Source of the DNA: Macrothele yani
Lineage: Eukaryota; Arthropoda; Arachnida; Araneae; Macrothelidae
Assembly (NCBI GenBank): GCA_039090855.1
Contig: CM077025.1
Span: forward strand, 101,970,489-102,034,488
Direction of reading: 5' to 3'
Length of the DNA stretch: 64,000 nucleotides
Shown here: positions 10,641 through 24,000 of the stretch, one piece after another
How the letters are laid out: every line of letters starts with the position of its first letter
How positions within the stretch are numbered: the first letter of the stretch is position 1
The notes under the pieces: generated by a model
Seen by the model: only the letters and a program-made list of their open reading frames with translations
The model's database searches: none
What the model was told of the DNA's origin: nothing
Made by a program: the position numbers and the translations under genes

Positions 10641-13292
10641 ACAATCTTCTTGACTAATTCAAGTCTTCCTATGTTCCTGATGGTTTATGTGTTATTGTCA
10701 CAATTTATTTAATACATATGAATTCAGTGGTGCTTATTTCTATTGATTTATGGGGTTCTAATGAGATGTAAAATCTAGAGGACATGCAATCTGCCTTGAA
10801 CAAAAGGAAACTGGTTGGACTGTAAAATTGACAAGACATAATAAATTACCATAAAGACTGGGCATCGCTGCCAGTGTTGCTACTTTGCTGACAAGTCCTC
10901 CTAAAGGAATTGGGTGTTCCATTTAAAAATCGGATGGCAAGTGAATTTTGAACAAACCTTGTAATCCCTTTAATATATTATTTTTCTGGAAGCTACAATT
11001 TACAGTGGTTGTTGTCATGAAAACTTTCATTAGTTAACACATGAATCATTCTGTCCACATACACAGCACCTAATAATATGACAATTTAACACACTTAATG
11101 TCAATTTACAGTTTCAATAAGAAAGCTAAACAAGCACAAATAAAGAAATTCAGATTTTGAAGTTTGCAATAGATCCATTAAATGATAATTCAACTTTTAA
11201 TACTTTAAAGGCATTACAAATAATTTATATAAGAACATCAACAAGCTTAAAATTGTAACACAACCATATGAAAAGACTGAATGAACCATGAAGTACAATT
11301 TTTTTAAGATAACTATCACTGAAAAAATAACATGGCATCATGTTAAGTAAACTCTGGACAACTTGTGAATGCAACACTTATGTATAAAAATTCATGAAAA
11401 TAAACAAGGCACTTGATTTATAATTTCTGTTCTCATGGAAGCTAAGGCGTGAATACACACATTCACGCTTTTCTTGGTGTCCATTTGTAATAACTATATA
11501 AGCCATAAGATTTTATCATCTTAGTGAGTAATAACGCATTAAATTATCTAAACATTTATCAATGATGCTCATCAGGAGTTGAATGAATGTAATGGATTTG
11601 GGATTGAGAAAAAAATCTCTTGCTATTCTCAAATTCATTCAAAACACTTTGAAGAGTTAACTGTCAATACACAAAGAAAATTTGTTTGCATTTTGCATTT
11701 TTGAACTTCCCTTTTTGTTGGTAAAGTTTGATTAACACTTACCGAACGTGGGGCTTGGCTTTCAATTCTTATTTCCGTTATGTGGATGCGGCATGGGAGT
11801 TTTTCATTTAGTTGCAGGTCCACTTCATTTTTTTCTCCCCCGTTGGTATTTATCTGGCCTCGTCACTAAATGAGTTTTTTTCCTTTGCTGCCTCCTCATT
11901 TACTTCAATAATTTTTCATAACCCGAGTACTTTCGGTAATAATCCATTACTGTCATCTAGGGGACGTTTTGCTCCGACTAAGCATGGACCGTGTCAGCTG
12001 TGGGTATTTCGGTGGTTCTCGCAAAAATGCAAAAGCATTAATGCACATTAAAAAAATAACCTCCAATATCGGAAGTAAATTGAAAATTTGTTGTTCTTCA
12101 AAGAATAAAATTATATTTCATGTTAACAAAAGATCAAGATGCATTAAGGCAAAACATGTATGTGCAGAGCAAGTACGATAAAAAGAGGGGGGCGGGGGGC
12201 ATATGGCACTATATGTCATACAAGACTATTTTTCCTGAGGTGAAAGCGAAGAGTTGTTGCAAGGTGGAAGAAGTATTTAAACTTTTGGATTTCTCTTTAC
12301 CTGAATGTGCACATACACATCCAGAAGCATAGATGTACTTGAGTAAATGTGAACAACATCAGAAGTACTGTACTGCTTTATAGAAACTCAAAAACGTATC
12401 AGTAAAATCCACATTGTACAATACATACTTAACTATCTTGAAAGTTGATGGTTTTCAACAAGTCTTAAAAAGAACATACATCACTTTGTTTCTCATATAG
12501 TGGCTACTTTAGTTTTATCCATCTGATGGTTGTGAGTAATGCTTTGCAGTTGGATTTTTGTTTGTTTAATAACTCCTCCAAGGAGTCCTACTCTTCATGG
12601 GATGGGAAACAGCCAAAAAAGAACACAAGTGTAGATTCTAAGAATGAAAAGATGGTGCTGTATTCTCTCAGTTGAAAGCCAATGCATATTGACAACCATC
12701 AATATATATTTAAAGATGCATATAGTCATACTTGCTGTATCTTTAGTTTGCAAGAATAGGTTTCTATCTTGCAAAAAAAAGATGCATATGATTTTAAATG
12801 TGAATCAAAATTTGTGAAGCATGTTGGATACCCCTCAGGTGTTGAGCTACATTCACTTTTAATTAAGTAGTTGTATTAAATACAGGGGATAAAAAAATAG
12901 AATTTGTTCTAAAAACTACTAAATATTACAAAATGACTTTGAATGGCACACTAAAGCTAAATTACAACAAGTATCCACACACAAAATAATGAAACATTAT
13001 AAAGCACAAAGTATATTCATTTTAACAAATAACTGGGACTTGTGTAAACAGCTAAATTACAACAAAGTATTTCCAAATGCATTAAGCACTAAAAAAAAAC
13101 CTATTTTGTAACAATAATACAATTTTTTTTCATTTCCTTTAAAAACATAAAGCAACTTTAATTTTTCTATATTTGAGATTGACCATCACTTATAGCAGAC
13201 AAATTTCATATCTCACAAAATTTCTGAACACAACTGAAGCACAAAGGTCAATATTTGAAACCTGTCCAAAATTTTTACCCCACCATCACATA
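10641..13292. other. no gene recognised
   Basis: AT-rich with short frames only. A less AT-rich patch lies at 11810-12030, but I could not assign it. No exon of a known gene, inverted ends or tRNA-like box was recognised. Confidence 0.4.
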
Positions 13293-13512
13293 ATTATTAT
13301 TATTATTTTTTTTTATTGGAGGTTTAACAACCACCGTGAGCAACTCAACGGGCTATAAGCAGTTGCCCATTTCTAATTTAGGGCCACTGGTTCCAGGGAA
13401 GGGAGAGAGCCAGAGCCATAAGACAAACATAACATTCATGCCTCACCGGGATTCGAACCCAGACCCCTTCCGGACGAATGATCAGAAGCCATCACTGCGC
13501 CACTGGGGCGGC
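13293..13512 (-). mobile_element. tRNA-derived SINE, family 1, copy a
   Basis: On the minus strand it starts GCCGCCCCAGTGGCGCAGTG (RNA polymerase III A-box type) and has a B box GGGTTCGAATCC near 13450. The body matches the copy at 36218-36443, and a T run at 13307-13315 is the tail in this orientation. The length of about 215 bp, tRNA-like head and A-rich tail are typical of SINEs. Confidence 0.85.
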
Positions 13513-13554
13513 CCATCACATAATGATATATCACTGTTGGCGCATACATTTTTA

Positions 13555-13662
13555 CTGTTTCCAGGTGGCCACCCTTCAGAAAAACTTAAAAATAACATCG
13601 CCTTGGAACAGCAGTTGAATCCAATGTATGTTTGACCATTACACCACCTGGAACAAAGAAGT
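13555..13662 (-). mobile_element. tRNA-derived SINE, family 2, copy a
   Basis: On the minus strand it reads CCAGGTGGTGTAATGGTCAA, then GATTCAACTGC, then GGCGATGTTATTTTTAAGTT. This matches, inverted, the copy at 13960-14090. The head has an A-box-like TGGTGTAATGG and a B-box-like GATTCAA; the tail is AT-rich. Confidence 0.65.
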
Positions 13663-13959
13663 TTCAAGCAAATTAAGCTTAGAAAGCTGAATAACTTTCT
13701 GGGTGTGTGCTAGTGGAGACAATTCCCATTCATCATAGCACCAATGCCCATTTGTCATCCATGTAAGCAAAAAAAGTCAATATATCTTCAATATTTCAAA
13801 ATTCCTCACCACAAAGATCAATAAAAAATGCTGGAGATATATTGACATTTATCCATACATGCATAAGAAATGGCTGTCAATACTATGATGACATGGGAAT
13901 AGTGCCCACCAGAAAACTTACTCAGGTTCCTATGCTACATCTGCTTAAAATTTCGTTGT

Positions 13960-14090
13960 CCTGGGTGGTGTAACAGTTGCGCACTCACTCAAGTAAATCA
14001 GGTTCAATTGCCATTCCAGGGCGATGTTATTTTCAAGTTTATCTGAAGGATGACCTCATGGGGAAACAGTAAAAATGTATAGTATCTATA
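13960..14090 (+). mobile_element. tRNA-derived SINE, family 2, copy b
   Basis: The head GTCCTGGGTGGTGTAACAGT and the B-box-like GGTTCAATTGCC are followed by CCAGGGCG, which can pair with the 5' end like an acceptor stem. The tail GATGTTATTTTCAAGTTTAT is shared with the inverted copy at 13555-13662. Confidence 0.65.
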
Positions 14091-14527
14091 TGCTGACAAC
14101 GATACATAATCGCCTTTTATGTATTTGCAAAGAATTAATTCTTCGAAGGATTTACTTTTCATTAGTTTCTGTGATTTCACATAATGAGTTAATATTACAC
14201 AAATACTGAAACACTTGAATGGTGCACAGCATTTCCTGTAGTAATTTTTTACAATATGTATTGTTCTATTACTAACAAACTGAAAAACTTAACATTAAAT
14301 AAAAGATAAAATATAGAAAAATACCACTTCTTTGTCCCCAGAACAGTAATTATTATGTATGTTCACAAAAATGTTGTGCACCTACATTATTAAGTTACAT
14401 AAAGCACTGACCCTGCACTTAAAAACAATTTTCACAGATACCTCATTTTTAGTAGTTTGTACTCAGAAGAAACTTACTCATTTGTAAAACTAAGTTCGGT
14501 TATGCAATTTGCATTCAGCTCTTCATG

Positions 14528-14533
14528 TTTATT
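14528..14533 (-). promoter_or_regulatory. candidate polyadenylation signal of Ilk
   Basis: The plus-strand TTTATT reads AATAAA on the Ilk strand, about 380 bp after the stop codon. It is the first plausible signal I noted; others are possible in this AT-rich 3' region (14091-14913). Confidence 0.35.
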
Positions 14534-14913
14534 ACTTATTCTTGATGCCCCCCCCCCCCCCACAAAATTCTTTACCTTAAGCAGATGAATAACTTTTTTT
14601 TTTTCAAAAAGCAAAATGTTAACACTTGACAGTGCAATATTAAAAGCAATAAAAATGACAAATAATAAACAATAAGTTTTTATATGTTATCCGAGAATAA
14701 AATTGCTAAATATGAACATAAATGTGTTCACAAATGAGATTCAGTATGCCTTATCAACAATGCCAAGATAAATGACAGTTGTAACAGCAATAAAATATGT
14801 TTTTTTAAGTCTCCACAGTACATCTTAACAATAAAAGTTTTTAGTATAATTAGTAGTCACAACACCTTTTTCAAAGGAATTGTAAAAATGTAACACAAAC
14901 TGCAACACTACTA

Positions 14914-15060
14914 CTACTGTTTCATTTTTTCCAAAATAGGAAGAATCATATCAAACGTTGGCCGTTTCCCAGGATCTTCATTCATACAAATCCGTATTAG
15001 ACGAGCCATGTGCGGAGAGATCCCAGGTGGAATTGTTATTCGTAAGCCTTCCGTTGCAAT
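14914..15060 (-). CDS. Ilk: Ilk last exon, C-terminus and stop
   Basis: 147 bp in phase 0 after ...gaacag: 48 codons from [17 protein letters not shown] to LEKMKQ, then TAG, with a second in-frame TAG next to it. The NEDPGKRP segment is the conserved C-lobe Arg motif. Confidence 0.95.
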   Translation of the reverse strand: MATEGLRITIPPGISPHMARLIRICMNEDPGKRPTFDMILPILEKMKQ

Positions 15061-18000
15061 CTGTTCAATTTCATTAAAAAAAAAAACATATTCAATATTT
15101 TTGAAAACACTAAAAAACACTTGACATTGAATTCTAAGCATTTTATTTTTTCCCACCAAAAATCAAATAAGAAGTATAATGATCTTAAAGAAAACAGTGA
15201 ATTCTAACTTTGTTGATATTTTTCTCTTTTTTCAACTGACTATCCTTTTGTCTTTGAAATCAATATCAAAGCACTATCACATGCAAAGATTATAGTTAAG
15301 TCATAGATCAAATGCAAACATGTCATTGCCATTACAAACAATAATTCTTAATTATATTATGTAGTAACTTAGCATATAATCAGAAAACTAACAATAAATG
15401 ACATCTATATATATAGAGAAAAGCTTGCTACTGCTGTCTGATCATGTGTTAAGGTGGATCCCCCTAAAAACTTTACCCTATGATTCCATTGGTAAAAACA
15501 TCTGCACAATTAATGTATTCCCAAGGATGAAGACTTTCACATCAATAAAAATAACTTTAAATTATAGCACAGCATACTTAACCATAATCACATTAAAAAT
15601 CAATAACTTTTCCTTTGGTAGTGTTCAGAACTGCTAATAGATGATGCCACCTGTACATATTGCTTACAAATTGCAATCAAGTAGCATTTGTTTTGCAATA
15701 ATTTTAGGACTGGAATTAACACTTGAGTCTAACAATCCAACAGTCTGGAATATTTAGAAGATCTAAGTCATTTTGATTAAAATTCTGAAAATAATTTAGC
15801 TGAAAATGTCACAAGGTATGTTTGCTGGCTTATTTCGGAAATAAAAATCAGCAGTACCCACAATTCTGTTAATATTTTCAGCTAAATTGTCAGAAATTTA
15901 ATCTAAGTGACTCAAGTCATTCTAAACATTCCAGACTATCACATGGTTAGACTCAAATGTTGATTCCAGTCCAAAAGTTAATAAAATTATCACAGAAAAA
16001 TGCTACTTGATTATAATTAATAAGTGATTTGTACAGGTGGTGCCATCCTATTAGCAGCTCTCAACACTTTACTAAAGAAAAAGTTATTGATTTTTAATAT
16101 AATTATGGTTAAATTTTAGAAAGTATCCGGAAAATAGAGAAGCATGTATTTCAAGCTTTAAAAATCGTACAAAACACTTAACCTAATTTTTCTCAGAGGC
16201 AAATGTTTTACTTTGAATAATCAGGTGTGTGTGAAGCTGTAGATAACTGGTTACAGCAGGCCACCTCCTGAATACAAGTGCAACGATGTGACTGCTGTCT
16301 AAATGCTGGTGGTGATCATTTTTAGGTATGTCATACATTTTGACTCTTTTAACTTTGTAAGCAAAATAATGTGTGAAATACACATATACTCACCCTACAT
16401 TAATTGTAAGACTAACTTTTTTTTTTTTTTAGCCCGTTTTTTGTCAATTCACTATATGAACCATGTGTACCTTTCAACTCTTGTTCCATGAGTTGAAATA
16501 TCCCATAGCGATAAAAGTCTGGCGACCGGGAGTTGAAGAAATCATCCATGTAATGTTTCACGTCATTGTCATTAGCAAAGTTTTTCTCAGTGAGAAAATT
16601 CGACAAACAGTAGAAGAGATGAAAGTAGGACAGGGTAAGGTCCAGGAAATGAGGGGGTGCAACAATATTCTCCATTCCAGCTCGTGTAATTTTTGCTGGG
16701 TCCATACAGTAACATGTGCACAAGCGTTGTCATGGTGAAAAACAACTCCATTATGATTAATCAATGCTGGGTTGGACACTTTTCTTGCAATACAGCATGG
16801 AAACAGTCGAACTGTTGGATGTAAGCATCCACTGTGATACTATTGTTCTGCGGTATGAGTTCATAGTGAATCGCACCATGACAGTCCCACTAGTAACTCA
16901 GCATCACCTTCCAGCCACGAAGGGATGGCTTAGCGATATTTTGTGGCTGGTCGTCCCTGGTTGGTCCAGGCTCTTTGTCATGTAACATTCAAGTATGTGA
17001 CCTATTTTTCATCAGCCATGACCAACTGATGCAAAAAGCCCTCCCGTTTTTCTTTTCACACAGAGCAACAGCAATGGAGTAGCGTTGCATCTGATTCTGG
17101 TCAGACAAAGCATAAGGTACCGATTTGCACAGTTTACGTGAATATCCCAACTTCTGAAGTCGGGTGTGGTCGTATGGGAGGTTTTCAATCTCTCTGCTGG
17201 TTCCCATAGTGTTGCATCAGTCTTGGTTGATAGCATGCACTGCAGTGTATCATCTTCAACCTTACAGAGTCTGCCACTTCTGGGCACATCAGACAAATCC
17301 TGTACATCAGACAGGGTGCCCACTTTTTTCATGTCCTAAACCGCAATGAATATATTATATATCAATAATTATGTGTGTTGTATTATGATACTCATTAACA
17401 GTATTTGTAATTGGTAGCCAATTATAAAAAAATTCTTAGCAACAATGCATCTCCAAATTTTGCAAAAAGTTCTTTACTGAATGACAAACTTTCTTCAGGT
17501 GAAAATATTTAAGAAATGAAAATATTGTAATCAATTTTTAAATAATTAGAATGTTTGTACTCAAATGTCAGTACTTTTAACACAACATTAAATTTATCAT
17601 TGTTAAAATATAATTAACAAGTATATTAAAAATTATTAAGCAAATGGGTGAATAATTTATTTACAATTATTCACTAAATCCATTTTTTTTTCTTGTTCAA
17701 AATCTATTTCTTTTATCAATGATTGTTTGTCTTGAGCTGTCTTTCTAAAGCTATTTGATTTAGCAATGCAGTTAAAATTATGAGTATCTTCTGCTTTTGT
17801 TGCCAAATCATCAGCTGATTTTAATAAATCTAATACTTCATTTTCTACACGTTTTTCTTTTTTTCATACTTTCTATTTCATCCAGTATTTGTTTTCTCTT
17901 TTGGGCTACAGCAGAATTAGCCTTGTCCCGAGCTTTTTCTTCTAAATTTATTACATATCTTTGCCTAGCACATCTGACATTACTCAGAAGCAATTTTGAA

Positions 18001-21000
18001 AACTGGACCTTTTCCATGCCACCAATGTTACTTAGATGGTCATATATTATTCTTTGTGAAACAATAGTTTTCTTTCATATTGTCAATTATTAGTTCCTTA
18101 TTAATGGAGAATCCTCTCTCCACTGATGCCTGTCCATGTGAGAGCAACAGCAGCTTTTTAGTTACTTCCCACAACAGATCATAGTTTTTACTTGAGGATA
18201 AATGTTCATAAAATAACACATCTATTCTCAATTCCTCATAATTGTTATCAAAAAGTTGAAAATCTGAAGTTACTGCTGCAACACTACTTATAAAATCCTT
18301 TAACTGCAGCATTAAAGTGCCAACACCACCAGGTTTCAGATGATTTGCATCCACGAGAATTTCTAGAATAATCTTGAAACTTTTAAAGCAAGATTCCTTC
18401 TTAGCACTCATTAATTTAGGATCTAAACACTTCATGTGCCGCACAAGAGAGCATACTGCAGTGGGCATTTAGTGAGCAATTTTTTGTTTGCAAAATTGAT
18501 TTGCATTTCATACGAAATTCCATTATCTGCTTTTCACTTGCATTTGATGGCAAAGTCTTCACCTCCTTTTCGGCCTGGAATCCAATATCAATCATCCTAT
18601 AAGTGGAACAATTTTTAGAAGTACCGTAATGGTCTTTGTTTGTTCTAATACACCCATTTTAACAAAGCGACTCATCAGATTCCTTAACATTTTCTCTAAG
18701 TCTTTAGCCATGAATAGCAGCATTGGCTTATCTGCCTGATACTTTTTTTAAAAAGGGACTCGGTTGCTTTGCAATAGAATGAAAAAAAAAATATAATTTG
18801 GCAAGTGCCAATGGATCCTTCACCCATTTTTGGACAATATTAAAGGAAATTGTGCAAGGATTATTTACAATTTTTTGGGCTACCAAAGTTTCATACTTCA
18901 AAATAAAGGGCCAAATTTCTATAGCACGTTCACACACAGGAGAATTTTCAACCTACCTGTGTGAACAGAATTTGAGTGGCATTTTTACAGCATTATCCAC
19001 ACACCATGCCGGTGAATCTTTAAATAACCTGTACAGGCTTGAGATAATTTTTTCTATTTCCCAATCACTCACAGTAGTAGCATGTCTCAATGCATTATGC
19101 ACTATGTGCAATCCACAGGTACCAGTGTTTAAGAGAGATGCATTTGAATTGGCCGATAAATCATCTTGAAATAAAGAAAAAAGCTTTAAATTCACATTCG
19201 GCCCATCCATAGGAAACTGAACTGTATTTTTTAAAGGCAAATCCTTCAAAGATTGCTGAAGTTTGTCTAATAAAATTTCTGCACTTGCGTGGCCTAAAAA
19301 CACAGAAGTCAGATACTGTGATGTTACTCTGTTCTTGTCCCAAAATCTTATATGGATGTCCATTTGTTTTTGTTGAGAGTATCTATTTAAACTCTCATCA
19401 AATAAAACAGCAAAATCTTTGCTTTTATTAATCTGTTGCAACAAAAGTGATTTAAAATGGGGTGCCAAGCCAAAGCAGCAAATATATGAACATTTTGTTT
19501 GCCCACAAGAAAAAGTTGAGAGCCGTTTCACTGTCTGGAAACATCAATCGAAACAACTTATCAATTCCAGCACATGATCTGTGCGAATAATGGCTTTCTA
19601 CCACTTTTAAAGCCCATAATTTTTCGGCTTTTGTAGGATCTTTTCTGGGTAAACAACCTGCTGATGATGATGGCTCTGGTGATGATGGTGCCGGTACTTT
19701 TTCAAACAGTCCATCTAAGGTGAAATTCCGACTTTTGTTTTCAGAATTGGTCACAGGATTTTTACTTTTCATGTGGCTTCGCAATGCAGACTCTCCCCAT
19801 GGATGAAATATCGATGTTCTTTAAGCATAACAAACATCTCGCAACATGATTATTGCTGCAATCCTTACCAACCCACGTGGAATACTTGGGATTGTGCAAC
19901 CAAAGATCACTGAAATTGCACTTACGACTCATATTTATTAAACACAAAAACAAGAAAATTCCGATATCTAACAATTAGATGACAACTAGAGACATCTCAA
20001 AGCAAAACACTAAGCCAACAAAAATTAAAGATTTTTTTTTTTTTCAGTCGCTACACGCAATCGCAAAGAACTTTCCGGAAAAGCAATGTAAGGAATTCCT
20101 ACTCAGTAATGCCATGAACATTGTGTGTAATCCTATGCTATTGCCAGATACATAAGAGTAATATAATACTCTGTGGCCAGAAAAATAGTGCAACCAAAAT
20201 AAGGAAAATGAACCGACACAAACAAATAATATCAACCTTTTTGTTCTCATGGAACAACAGCAGCAAGCAGGACCTGTCGGCATGCACAATTTGTCAATCA
20301 CGTCTACCATTTCATTCATAGTCCCGTGGGCCACCTGTTAAACTGCCTCCTTCCCTAACTATAACGATAAAAATGCAAAAAAAAAAAAAAAAAAAAAAAA
20401 AAAATTCCAAATTTTCATTTAACAGAGCTTAATTTTTGACAGATACCATAACTTAGTCTTATAAGGTTACCCTGCAAATTTCGCTTGGATCCAATGAAAA
20501 GTTTTTAAATTATGCACTTTTTTTTTATTAACCCTCCGAGCGGTTTGAACGTGCTGTGCACATTCAAGGTCACCCCTTTCTAAAACTGCTCGACTGTGGT
20601 GAGGGGGGGGCTGGTGAAATGCACCTATCAACGGCATCGAATGAATCCGTTTTCAACCAGATAAAGAAGAAGGAAATCCCCACCTTGCCGTAAGGAAAAT
20701 GAAAAAAAAACGATGCAATAGTTTTCCCCGTCGCAGAACAAGTGCTCTGGGGTAGCAAACCCTCAACTCCTCTTGCAGTATATGGAAGGGGGGAGTCCAA
20801 TCTTGACCTACTTAACTCCCCATTAGACCGCAGTGCACCCTTTCTCCTAGTGACGCAGCTGCTTTGAAGTTTACTCTTTTTGACTTCTGATGTCAATGGG
20901 GGATTGCAGAAAAAAAGTGAAAATTAACAAAAGAAAAAAGGATAGGAAATTTTGGTTGAAATTTTTCGGCTGTGGGATTTTAAAATTCAAGGACTTTCCA

Positions 21001-24000
21001 GGCTAATTAAAGAAATTAAAGGACATTCCAGGCCTTGAAATTTTTTTTTTAATTCAAGGACTTTCCAGGTTTTCAAGGACGCGTGGGCACCCTGATCAGA
21101 GTCAAATTTACTGTACCAGTCATAGCAAGTATTCTGATAATATCGTCACCAAACGTGTTTCGCAATTTTCCAAGTGCTTCCGTAACTTTCACGCCATCCA
21201 AATATTCATAGAGCACAATATTGCACACACACTTTCCTTCAATATAGTTATTGTATTGTTGCCACATGCAACTAATCTTCACCACAACAGTGTACATTCT
21301 GTCATTAGAATATATTCTTTCGTGCACATTACTCTGGGATACTTATGTCACCACAGGCCAGCAGTGTCTTACATTACACACGCCACATACGGGTTTTTCC
21401 AGAAACTTTCTTTACAACCTGATATCAAGTATATTGGGCTACAATATAAATTTTTATCCTTGGGAATTCATTAATTGTGAAGAAAATGCCTACAGAGGTT
21501 TTTGCCATTTGAAACATAGTCAGAATTTTTAGGGGATCCACCTTGAGAAACTTAAGTGCCAATCTTGTGTAAGTTTAATGGCACAAACACTGCTTTTTTT
21601 TTAATGAGACTTTTTCATATCATGCAAAGGTACCTGAAGATTACCTTACATGAATAACATGGTCCATCAATGAAATTTCAAGTAGATGTTTATCATTATG
21701 GACCCATAGCATGTACTTAATATGTTACTACAAAAAATGAAGCCTTCATAAATAAAAATACTCTTGACCAAATATCAGCTCATTTCTTGTCACTATGAAA
21801 TAGCTTTCCAATAAAACTGTTTCTGTAACCATTCTTCAAAATTCAAAGGAATATCTTAGCTCCAGTGAGCATTTCCACTGGATTTTGGGGAGTGTTTATT
21901 ATAGACAAAATCCAATAGAAATCTACTTTCCAATAAATTTCAAATGAAAGTAAGATACCCAATTGCAAAAATATGTAGAGAAGACTGCTCACAGAGACCA
22001 CACCTCAAACCCTTACAACAAGATAACCGAGAAAGAAAACTTCACCAAATTCAGCACAAAGACTAAAAATTAAATTTTTTTCATGAGACGCTTAACCCTT
22101 CATCCTATTTACAGGACATAAAACTTCACATGCACAAATAAAACCACAAAAGATGTAAAGTTTTGATTTTGAAACATCTAATGTCATCATTCCTTTAAGA
22201 GAAAATTTCAATGAAAATTTACCTGTCTCTTCACCACATAATGAGCAATTCTTTGTTATTCTTTTTAACAATTATTTTATATACACAGTATGTATAATAA
22301 TTATTTTCACCAGTTTTTTTATCCTGATTCCAATAAGCTTCTCATGCATTTTAATCAAACAACTAAGTCTTTTTATACCATTCAAGAACACAATCTTATA
22401 CCTTGATTTTCATGGTGAGACAAAAATGCATCTTAAAGGCTTTATAAATAAGGGTGATATTACTTTTGAAATCTTTTTCACATTTCTCTCTTGCCTAAGT
22501 CTTACTTTAGAAACGGAGTAATATTTATTGCATACCTTGGAAAATGAATTATGTTTTTCCTGGTATTTCTTTTCAGTGTGGCGCGCACACACAAAAGTGT
22601 GTGTGTGTGTGTAAAGATTGTTCAATAAATAGTGAGACTTTCTGCTTGAAAGAGTCAAAATATTTTTGTTACTGTAGTTTTTGATTCAATGATATGAAGT
22701 CAAAGACACCTAAAACAATGTTTTAGGTGAATTTAATGTGCATTAAAGGAATTTAATTTTGTAAGAACAATGGTGCTATGAAATGCACCAAAAACCTGGG
22801 TTCTGAGATATTAAGTCACATTTGTGATTGAATTCACTGTACCTCACATACCAGTATTTTAGGTTTAAAATTTAGTAAAAAGTAAAAAAAAAAAAGGGAT
22901 ATATGTGTAAAAAAGTCTTTGAGCATCAGTAGTACAACTAATGAAGTATTCTCAAACCACGTGGTTTTAAGGTAAGTCAAATTTATCAATAGCAACAGTA
23001 TTTCCTTAAATATTATTTTGATTACAGTATAATAATTATTAAATATTCGACCTTTTAAGTATATATATTTATAATATCAAACAAATAAAGGTACACATGG
23101 TTCATATAGCAAATTGACAAAAAACATGCTAAAAAAGTTAGTCCTACAATTAATGTAGGGTGAGTATATGTGTATTTCACACATTATTTTGCTTACAAAG
23201 TTAAAAGAGTCAAAACATGACATACCTAAAAATAATCACCACCAGCATTTAGACAGCGGTCACATCTTTGAACTTGTATTCAGGAGGTGGCCTGCTGCAA
23301 CCAGTTATCTACAGCTTCACACACACCTGATCATTCAAAGTAAAACATTTGCCTCTGAAAAATAATTTTCATAGGTCTAAAGATGTTAAAATCACAGGGC
23401 AATAGGTCAGAACTATATGATGGATGTTTAAGCACTTCTCAGCGAAAGCGCTGCAATGTCCTTTGCATGGTAACTGCCATATGCAGCTGGGTGTCATTAT
23501 GTAGAAGCACAATACCCTGAGTGGGGTTGCAGGGCTTGAAAAATATCTGAAAAGTTACATGCACAGCAGGGCATGTGCAGAAATTATTTTGCCTGACCAG
23601 GTAGTAAAAGATAGATGCCCAGGAAAATTTATTTTTTAAGATAACAAATCAGAACTCTCATCTTTTAGAAGTTAAAAAACATGAACTTTTTTACATATTT
23701 TGCATTTTTGTTTTAAGGGTCTGTATAAAAAATATGCAATGCACAACAAAATATGTATTTCAAGCTTTAAGATGTTGATGCTAAAATTAATATGAAATAG
23801 TATGATGATGAAACTGGTATTTGAGAAACTTCGAATTCTTCCATGTTCCTTTCGTTGAAATTTTCGCCCTTTGTCACTAAACACCGGAGGCTAGTCCCAT
23901 CAAAGACATGCATCTTTTTGCTGACTATAAACAACATTTAAAGCTAAACTACATATGGTTCTAAATTCTGGACGTAGAGCACGATATAATTAAAGAAGTG

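Larger units (their letters stand above)
17312..21094 (-). mobile_element. hAT transposon with 6-bp target duplication
   Basis: 12-bp perfect inverted ends, CAGGGTGCCCAC at 17312 and its complement ending at 21094, are flanked by ATCAGA on both sides (17306-17311 and 21095-21100). The length is about 3.78 kb. Inside, on the minus strand, are a BED-like zinc-finger start (about 19800-19950), a transposase middle (about 18950-19530) and a hAT dimerisation end (about 18040-18470). It sits within the mariner remnant and therefore inserted later. The target duplication is 6 bp rather than the usual 8 for hAT. Confidence 0.85.
16412..21340 (-). mobile_element. mariner remnant split by a hAT
   Basis: The minus-strand transposase runs from about 21250 ([15 protein letters not shown] near 21150) to 21101, then resumes after a hAT insertion at 17311. 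It continues with [20 protein letters not shown] (about 17250-17300), [20 protein letters not shown] (about 17070-17130), ADEK-VTYLNV (about 16990-17030), a degraded [13 protein letters not shown] region near 16850-16890, [20 protein letters not shown] near 16690-16760, and the C-terminal [20 protein letters not shown] near 16480-16540. The order matches a mariner transposase. Several stops and frameshifts make it inactive. The outer inverted ends were not resolved. Confidence 0.85.

Noticed and set aside
20528..20900. Third piggyBac-like MITE starting TTAACCCTCCGAGCGG
   Set aside because: No inverted partner end with TTAA was found downstream.
22584..22613. CA/GT hairpin as a regulatory element
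   Set aside because: A simple microsatellite pair bordering a mariner end; no other support.
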